64,000 bases of DNA from Enoplolaimus lenunculus. Its lineage: Eukaryota; Nematoda; Enoplea; Enoplida; Thoracostomopsidae. Below, piece by piece: positions 45,701-54,700 of the stretch. Position 1 is the stretch's first letter, and every line of letters begins with the position of its first letter. The position numbers and the translations under genes are program-made. The notes beneath the pieces are model-generated. The model saw only the letters and a list, made by a program, of their open reading frames with translations, ran no database searches and was not told the DNA's origin. The stretch is taken from assembly GCA_030248215.1 (NCBI GenBank), contig JASANG010001037.1:62001-126000 (forward strand), read 5' to 3'.

Positions 45701-48700
45701 AAATTGATTTTCCGAATGTGGTGCTCCGTTCAATCTCGAGTACTAATAGAACACTTAAGCGTGTACATGTGGAACGAATAAAGCCATTCCGCGGTCCGTA
45801 CGTTCCAGAGCTTTTGACTAATACCTCAAACGACGAAACAGTAGATAAAGACCACGAGGAAGATCCTGGTCGCGTGTCCTCAGCGGATGTTCCGCCGGTG
45901 GTACACGACTCGGTGCGTTCCGGCGGAACTGATTGCACAGATGTTCCTGTTGATATAGACCCCTCCACTAATCAAAAAACATCCCATAATTATAACCTAA
46001 GATCGCGGGTTAGCCGTAAATAGGAGCGCAACAATTAAAATATCCTGGTTTTATTTTCAGGACGTTTAGTAAATTATTAATTGCTTATTAAACGTTTTAG
46101 TTGGCGCGCATTGGTATTTTCGCCTCTCAGTAGAGAGGCATCGAAATTTGGAAAACTTGCGTAGTATTTCTGTCGCTGGAGCCTTAAAAAATGTTTTATC
46201 CCCTGGGGGAGCCTTCTCGTTTCAGTCTGCTAATTATAAGCATTGTTTAGTTTCGTCACGGTTTGTCCTCTCTAATGTCGCGGTCCCCACCGTTGATGGA
46301 TGCTTCAGCTGTTGCGGGGAACCCTATGGTGGAGGATAGTGCACGACTGGGTATCCCACCCGCGGTGTCCCGGCTTGTTGGTAGTTACTTGCTTCACATA
46401 GCGTTATGTTCTCCGTTAAGTCGGGCTTCTATGGCCAGCGCCAACGTTATTGCTAGGTACTTGCCGATTGAAGCGTTGCGCCTGGTATTTACTGGTTTGG
46501 ATTTAACTGTTGACTCGGACCCTTTACACCCTGAACTTTGGAAACTTTTGTCTGAAAACTTGCCGTATGTTAATTGGCCCCGCTACTTGCCACCTAGTCC
46601 GTTGAGCTTTTGCCCAATTTGTCGCGTTTTAATATCGGATCCTGGACACTTCTGGACAACATTTCATGTTGAGAGTATTATAGATCAAAAATTTCGGTTT
46701 AGTCCAGTGGGTGCCGCTCTTCTGGAACACCAGCGTTGGCTTGAACGCCGTCGCATCTTTAGCTTGACTGAATTGAAAAATTCATTATATCGAACTACAG
46801 TTAAAATTGCGTTTACCGGTACAGAGGTTGGTCAAGCAGAGTTTCGTCTAGGTGCGCCCTGGGCACCAGATGTGCCATCGATTCCAGTCATACAAGGCAT
46901 ATCTGACTTTGACCAGAATCCAGTTTTATTGTTTGATGCCACCACGAGTAATAGTCGCACCTTACCGTTGTTCATGCCGCGCACGCCAAATTTTATTGAA
47001 CAGCAGGGAAAAGTCTTTACCCCGGTTGTCCCCGTTGCGCAGAACCGGTCTCCAACATTTCATGTGCGCATGCTCGGCGAAGGGCGGTTAGGGTTGCATT
47101 ATTATGAGTTGCAAATGTGGGTTCAGTTTATGTCCAGACGTCGTGTTTTGAAATACGCAACCATTTGCTGCAATTGTACAGTGGGATTTTCGAGACCTTA
47201 ATCTGGATGAGCTGATACATTCTAATTTGCAGAATTTAATACAGCGTTCGGATAGCGAGATACTCCAGGGTCATTTGTCACTGGTTCCAATGTCGACATT
47301 AGGGGTTCCGAATGAACGGAAAGAAGCGTCTACCGTGAATCGTTGCTTAAAACCAATAAAAATAACTAATACGTAACTTTCTCCGTATTTTGAAATTTGG
47401 GCGAGATTCACAGAAACGGCTGCTTCCACTTTGTCTCAACGGCCGATCTACCATCGCACAGTTGCAGCGGAACTCCCGACAGATGTTCCGGATATTAACC
47501 ATTATGACACAATCTTGGCTTTGATTGAGCCTACCATACCATTGACGTTCAATAATTTTCCGCATCGGGTTCTAGCCGAGTTGTTAGGCCAGATTCAATA
47601 TGAAGAAGATGATCCGCCGCGTTGCACTATAAGTAATTTCTCGTGTTCAGTAGCTGCCGACTTTGAAGCTATCGAAAATTGTTCCGCTTACGATCTTGCA
47701 GAATTCGAGAAAGTACCGCCTGATTCACTGTTTCTAACCATGGTCGTTGACACCAACGAATTTCAAAACTTAAAACTTATAGGTCGGTTGGCTAGTCTTA
47801 TTCATCCTGACTGGAAAACAAAAATTTTGGCAGCCATTGTTGGGACGCAGCCCATTTCGAATCGACAAACGAGGTTGATTTTAAAATTGAATAAGGGCAC
47901 ACGCGGTATATTCTGTAGTGGAGATCAAGTTCGACACTTTCAGAACATGACCCTTGTGCCCACCATGGGCCCAGCCTTAGAGTATTTGATTGCGTTGCTT
48001 CGTTCGGTCATTGAACAGTCCAGCCTGCCTGTTCCGAGTGAACAAGAAGGTAGTGAGCGCCAATCGGTTTCTTCTAGTGAGGTCACGCAGGCTATAGTGC
48101 AAGAGGACGTTGCAGCATCCGATACCCACGATGTTATGGATCCAGTAGTTGCTAAAGCTAGTCGTCGGAAAAAATTCATTCAGCGATTCTTTGCAGCATG
48201 GGGATCAGTATATGCACTCCTGTTTTGTGGTCTTCGTAATGCCTTGACGGAACACACGAATCACTGGAATTTGTCCCCGGCTCTGATACAACACGTGAGT
48301 TGGCTTAATTATAGCCAGCAGCAAGTTTTTAATGCTGTCTTGAAAGGCGTAAAAGTGGTGCTTTGCAAAGCACCTCCGGGCACGGGTAAAACGAGCACTT
48401 TGGCACGGTTTCTTTCTGCTTTAACCTTGAGTGACCCGAATAAACGATGCTTGCGTGTGACCAGTACTAATGCTGCTGCTAATATATTGGCCTTAAAAAT
48501 AATCCAAAATCTGAATAGTTTTGGAAATGGGCGGAGTAACCCTATTAGTATTGTACTTCGCTATCTGCGGCGTGGCTATGATTTGAGTTTGATAGACCCA
48601 GTTTTGGAACCGTGTTGCGCGACGCGCGCTGATCCAAATAATCCGTTGCAAATGTTGCGTGAGCTGACGTCATCTTCCGAACTTTTGCGTTATAACATCA

Positions 48701-51700
48701 TAGTTTGTACCATGGACTTAGCTATTATGGATCTAGTTAACACACTGGATGCCTTTTATTATCAAAACAAAGACGAACCAAATTTTGGCCATGGTATCTT
48801 TGATGTGGTCGCTATTGACGAGGCGGCCTCTGTTGATCTCCCACGAATGTCGGTCATTCTTCCGTTAGCAGCTTCTGGCCAGATCATCCTGATGGGTGAT
48901 GTTCACCAGCTTCCAGCGTATGTCACTAACCGTGTTCTCTGGCAGTTTGGAGCAGAGGAATCGGGGATGGAGTTATTGCTCACACTGGCTAAAACTAACC
49001 AACACTGCCGCATAGTACAGCTCCAAGAAAATTACAGGTCGGTTGCTTCCATTATGGAACCACCGAATCGGGTGGTGTATTGTGATACACCCTTAGTGTG
49101 TGCTGCGGAGCATGAGCTACGCAATACATACTGGCCAATGGTTCGAATGATTCCATACGGAAAATCGAATGTTTTTTGGCACATTGAGGGTCTCCAAACC
49201 TATTACGGGGTTAGCATATATAACCGACATGAGCTTATGGCTGTGTGTAAATTAGTAGATTTGCTCATCCACCAAGGTAACGTTGAGCCAGCTGATATTG
49301 GAATTAATGCGACTTATGCAGTCCAGTCTGATCTTCTTAAACGGATGTTGGGAATTAATTACCCCGGAATTAAAATTGGTTGCGCCAATGTATGGCAAGG
49401 TGATGAAAGAGATTATATGATAATCTCTTTAGTTCGATCATCCCCATCTCAGGATTCGCGTGGGCAGCCCCATCCAATGGGTTTTTTAGCTGAGTACCGT
49501 CGCATAAACGTTACTATCACTAGGGCGCGAAAAATAAACTTTTTCGTTTGTAATGCTTTGCATTTTCTTGACCAGCCTTTACTTCGAGAAGCCCTTCGCG
49601 AATGCAGCGAGACTGAAGCTTGGATCGAGCCAATTGCGCCCGCCATTAAGCAGTTCATACACCTGCGAGTATGCCTTGCTCATGATGAGCAGGTCAATTT
49701 GAATTAAAATACTGACCAGTCGCGCGCAATAAAAGTAATCAATAGTAAATAATATTATTGTTATTGTCCCGCATGTAATTGCCTATTACGTGAATGTTTC
49801 AACTGTTTTACAAATTGTGACGAATTATACCGATTGTGATACGTGTACCGATAACAATTAATTGTTTCAACAGCACCGACGTAGACTTACAGGATAAAGT
49901 GTTCAGGTAAGAAAGCAGAGAAAACCATCAAATATATCAAATATGATAATAGTGCCTTTTATTGGAAAAACGCATGTATTTTCGAACTTCTTTCCAGTTA
50001 ATTTCACTGTCGATGAGAAACAGTTTACATCGGTTGAGCAATACTACCAATTTGCGAAAGCACGATACTTTGGTCGCATAAGTTTATCAGAAAAAATTCT
50101 GCGTATGAGAGATCCGTTTTTAATAAAACGAGTAATGACACATGAACAAGATTTAATGATGCGTGAATTTATAGGCAGGCGCCTGATAGCAGCATGGCAA
50201 CAAGATAAAGTACGTATTATGGAAAAAGGTGTTCTTGCCAAGTTTGCTCAAAATAGTAGGATTAGGTATGTTCTGTTACAGACAGATTTATGCTTACTTG
50301 CTGAGGCTAACAAATTTGATTTATTTTGGGGTATTGGTGTGGCACCTTCTAGCCCAAATTTTCTCAAGCCCAACAGGTGGCCTGGCCGTAACGAAATGGG
50401 TCAACTGCTTATGCGTATTCGTGAACTGATAAAATATCCGGCATACGTACTTCCCAACGATCGAAAGAAAACAATGTGTGTAGTTGAGGAGCAGCCTCCA
50501 GTTAAGATAACGTATTACTATGTGTAAAAATGGATATATGGTTATGACGCATGGTAAATGAATTTTTGCAAGTCAAATAGTTCTGGGTTAATTGTACATA
50601 TATTTTGATATATAAAGAAAAAAATCATAAACAAGTAAAAATAATATATTTTACTAATTTCGGAATATTTAATACTTCTTCGGTTTCGGTTTCGTAACTT
50701 TTTATACATCACACAGCTTTGTATTCGAATTAATGGTTGAATTATGACAAAATGATTATAGTAGCATCATTGAATTAAAAGTCCCCGAGGGGAGCCATTT
50801 TAAAATAAAATAATCTCATTGAGAAATAAGTCATTTTTAGTTGTTTACTACTTCTGTTGTATTTTATTTCATATGTTATTATTATTTCAGATGCCAGTGT
50901 CTTCGAATCGGCAGTTTGGCCGCGTCGAACAATGTTGGCGAACACTTATCGAACACATGGCGATAACGTGTTAATTATTATTTTGTGGCTTATTATGCGT
51001 TATTGGTTGGGAGATTTATGTGATCGACATTCGAGCACGTGGTTTACACTCCGGTTCTAGGGAGTAAGTGTTTTGTTTATATATCAATAACCTATGTATG
51101 TTGCAAAAGTTTTCAGGAAGTTGTCGGATCAGCAACTGTCAAGCGTAGTCAGTGAGAGTATATGTATGAATGCGTAAGTTTAAGGTTTTTGGTTAGAAGT
51201 AACTGTATAGAGTCTCGCAGGAGCTCGCTTTAAATATGGTTGGAGGGATGATACGTTGTTATATAGTGGCGTATAGGGAAAAATTTTGGTAGGGGGGTAG
51301 CTGCCTCTGAGTGATTTTTTTAAAAAATTTTAAGGAATTTTCTTAACTTATTCATGTTCGTCTAAGTCTATAAAAGGTAAATTTTTTCTTTTTGGTATCA
51401 ATTTCGGGGGTAGGTGTTAGTTTATACCTCCTTTTATGCGGCGTTCACGTTATAACTGGGGCAGCTTGGAACACGTTTTGTCCAATGTTGATTCGACGTC
51501 AACATAAAATTCTGTGATCCGAATAGCGGTTATGTAGACCAAATGTGAATGTCATATGACATGGGCTTACAAATCACTGATGTCGAGCGATCATCGTATA
51601 CAAATAACCATTTGTCATATGATACTGCGGGACATTTATGCGAATATCATATGATATTCCAAAATTCTACTAAATATCATGATATTTATACAGGACAATG

Positions 51701-54700
51701 GAATTTGTGCACGCTAAATAAAAGTAAAAAGCCGGATAATGCAGCATTAAATGATTTCGCAAGTTGAATTAGCTTCAACCGTTCTGTTTCTCGCTAAGTT
51801 TTTCCCAAAATATATTCCTAAGTACAAATAATTCAAATTTGAAATTTTAGTATCATATGACATTCTACAGTACAATCAAGCTAGTTTACCACAATTTTGC
51901 AGACATTTTCAAACATATCATATGATACTCGCAGACAATATTTGGAATATCATATGATATTGCAGTACAAACAGTAGATGTCACATCAGGATAGCAGACA
52001 ATTCAAATTTTTTGAATCTCATAGGGGATAAACGGTCAGACAAAATGTTACCAGCTATAGTCATAGGGACAAAACGTGTTCCAGGCTGCCCCAGTTATAA
52101 CGTGAACCCCGCATTGTGTGTTCATGTGGTATTGATGGTTCAGAAATAATCGGTTTTCGGATTTGTTGATTATTCATACTTTTGAAAAATAGAGCGAATA
52201 GGGTTTGAATGGCGTTTTTCTGTACATGTTTCCAATGAATGGTGCACAATCTCGGATCCACTAAACATAAATTTGTTGAATTGACTGTTTTGGTAGGCTT
52301 GATGTTCAAAATGTTGGGCGGCTGTGGTTGTGGTAGTATAACTGAGTGAAACTGGCTGATACTAGAAAATTAGGAGAGGAAGAAAAAACAGAGAAACAGA
52401 AACTGTGTCTCCGGAAATTTTCTCAAGAAGCAATTTACAAATTCAGATTATTTCTGTTATCTAGTTAAATATTTTGAAAAAACAGCTTTGACGATGTTTT
52501 AAGCCGTATGCCCCCGAAATAGCAGATTGAGGCAATTATTGTGTGCAATTTTGGTGTGCTTCAAATATCAACTTGTTGTGCTTTGAGTGGTGATTCAAAA
52601 TTTGTGAAATGTTCTAAACCGACGATTGAAACGCTAATTTTCTAAATACTTGTGCTTGGGAAAGTTGCGTGCCGAATTATGTAAGATTTCCTGTAATTTA
52701 TGGTCTAAATTTTTGGTTCAATTCAAAATATCGTTTTGTAAGCTGCGGCTTGAATCATTCTACTAATTTTGTGCAATTTTTGTTAACAAAACTAAAGGAT
52801 AAAAATTATTCAACATGGCTGTTTTAATCTAAAATCAGAATTTTTGCGTATTTTCACGAAATTAAGCCTTTAAATTTGCTCGAAAAAATATTATTTTAGC
52901 TGAATTTTGTTATTGTTAAGTTTGGAATTAATTGTGAATATTTCCGCGATCCACGAGAACAAGGCGACCTTTCAATTTTGGCATATAAAAGCGCTCGCTA
53001 CATGTGCTATGGGGCTCACTTGTTGACGACTGTAGAGTGCTGTTTGGTGCATTTTGAATCGGTTGTAGTTCAGGACTTATTTACTTTTCGCACTTGAATT
53101 GTGTCTATTTGATTGAGATTTCGTGTTGAAAGCACGGGACGAATTTTTCTGAATTTCCTGATAGTTAATTTGAATCTGGTGCGAACTGAGTAGTCGTAAG
53201 AGCCCCCGAGTTAATCGATAGTTGGAATTATTCTGTGAGTTTTGGGCTGTTTTAGAATTTACTTGATATACTTGGAATGCTCTCATAGGAGCCTGAATCG
53301 ATTTGTTTTATTTGTACTTATGTGCAGTCGTGTGGTACGGAATTTTCGAAGCTCGTTGTGTAATTTTGTTGGAAATTTTGGGTTGACAATTTGTAGCAAA
53401 CCTATCAGTCTGAACCGAGTGTATTTGTGATTTATCTGTCATTAGAGCTGGGAACGTCTTCTATTTTTTTGGGCGTGGGAGTTACTGACGCGCCGGACTA
53501 TTTTGGGGCTTATCATAGAAGACTTATTTTTGGAGTTTGAGAGATTCTGCTTAATTTAGTAACCGCAAATTTCGGAAGGCGTTCTTTGGAGTGCCGACCG
53601 TAGTTAGCAGTGTTACAAAATGAGCAAAGATTTTTTACCCGCGCTGCGCTTTACCCGCGGAAATTTGGTTTTTTCCCGGAGGTATACCCACGCAAAGTTT
53701 GTTCATCCGTTACCCGCCTTTGCCCGGGCAAATTTTTTACCGTTACCCGCCTTTTCCCGCAATAATTTTTGTTCTGTGTTCAGTACAATTGTTTAATTTT
53801 ACAGTGCATTGATGCTGCTTGCTCGATTTACGTTCAAAAAACTCTATTAGTAACTTTCAAAATAAAAAACAGAAAATGTAACACTGGATAATATAGCACA
53901 TTACACCTATCACTGTTAAAACTATGTTGGTTGCCATGGGTGGGTGATCAGTGAATCAATACAATCTTATCTCTACAAAATCATTGTGGTTAAGAGCGTA
54001 TAAACCACGCATCGTTTCGTCGCAATTTGTAACAGTTCCAAAATTCAAGTTTTTTCTACATTATGTGGTGAAAAGTTTCTTATAATTTTAGGCGGGTAAA
54101 GAATCACAAATTTTTATCCGCGCATCAGAATTCTTTATCCGCGGGTAAACCCGCGTCTAAATTTTCTTACGCGTCCCGCGTTTACCCGCGGGTAGCGTGC
54201 AGTTCTGTCAAGTAAACAAAGACTGGTATAAAACTAAAACGAAGGGACACTATAGCATCTTGATTTTTACTTTTAAAGACGTGTATGCGTAAATCGCTAA
54301 ACAACAAACTATTTTGCAATTTAGTAAAAGCAAATCAATGTATTCTGTAAAATTTTAGCACGTTTACAAAACAACTCCCACTGAAAATGACTAAAATGTT
54401 TCACTTCAATACTGTGTAGTTCAGTTGAATTTTTAAACTCTCAAGGGTTTATTCCTACAGTGGTATGGCTAACTATCTGAATCCAACCCATCAAAGCTGT
54501 CAGAGTAGGACTCCGCTCACGATCGCAGTTGCTGATTCATAAACCGGGGCCCCCTTGATCGACGTACAACATACAATAATAAAAAAGCCTGATAAGCTTA
54601 AATAACACGATGCAAAGGTGCGCTTGTTGTACATCGCATTCAAAACCAAAAAGTATATAACTACTATTGTCAAACAGCGGCGAATCCAGAAATTTCTGAC

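Larger units (their letters stand above)
37588..53617 (+). mobile_element. Ty3/gypsy-type LTR retroelement with envelope-like, helicase and NADAR frames
   Basis: The element is 16,030 bp with LTRs at 37588-39276 and 51249-53617. The LTRs begin TGATACG and end TTACA, and AAAT flanks both sides. Internal order: primer site, gag (39387-40814), envelope-like (40927-41952), pol (41956-46023), unknown (46275-47201), SF1 helicase (47431-49707), NADAR (49943-50527). Integrase-last pol and the DTG, YIDD and DD35E motifs place it in the Ty3/gypsy (Metaviridae) branch. It looks whole or nearly so, with at most one or two apparent breaks. LTR divergence is under about 1%, so it is a recent insertion. It lies antisense in an intron of the cuticlin-like gene. 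How its downstream frames are expressed is not resolved; related elements use splicing, frameshifting or read-through. Confidence 0.93.

Noticed and set aside
49943-50527. NADAR frame as bacterial contamination or a host gene
   Set aside because: It lies inside a 16-kb unit bounded by matching LTRs and a target duplication, with similar base composition on both sides.
52061-53430. Open frames in the LTRs (also 37755-39089)
   Set aside because: They lie within non-coding LTR sequence, appear in both LTRs, and have no motif.
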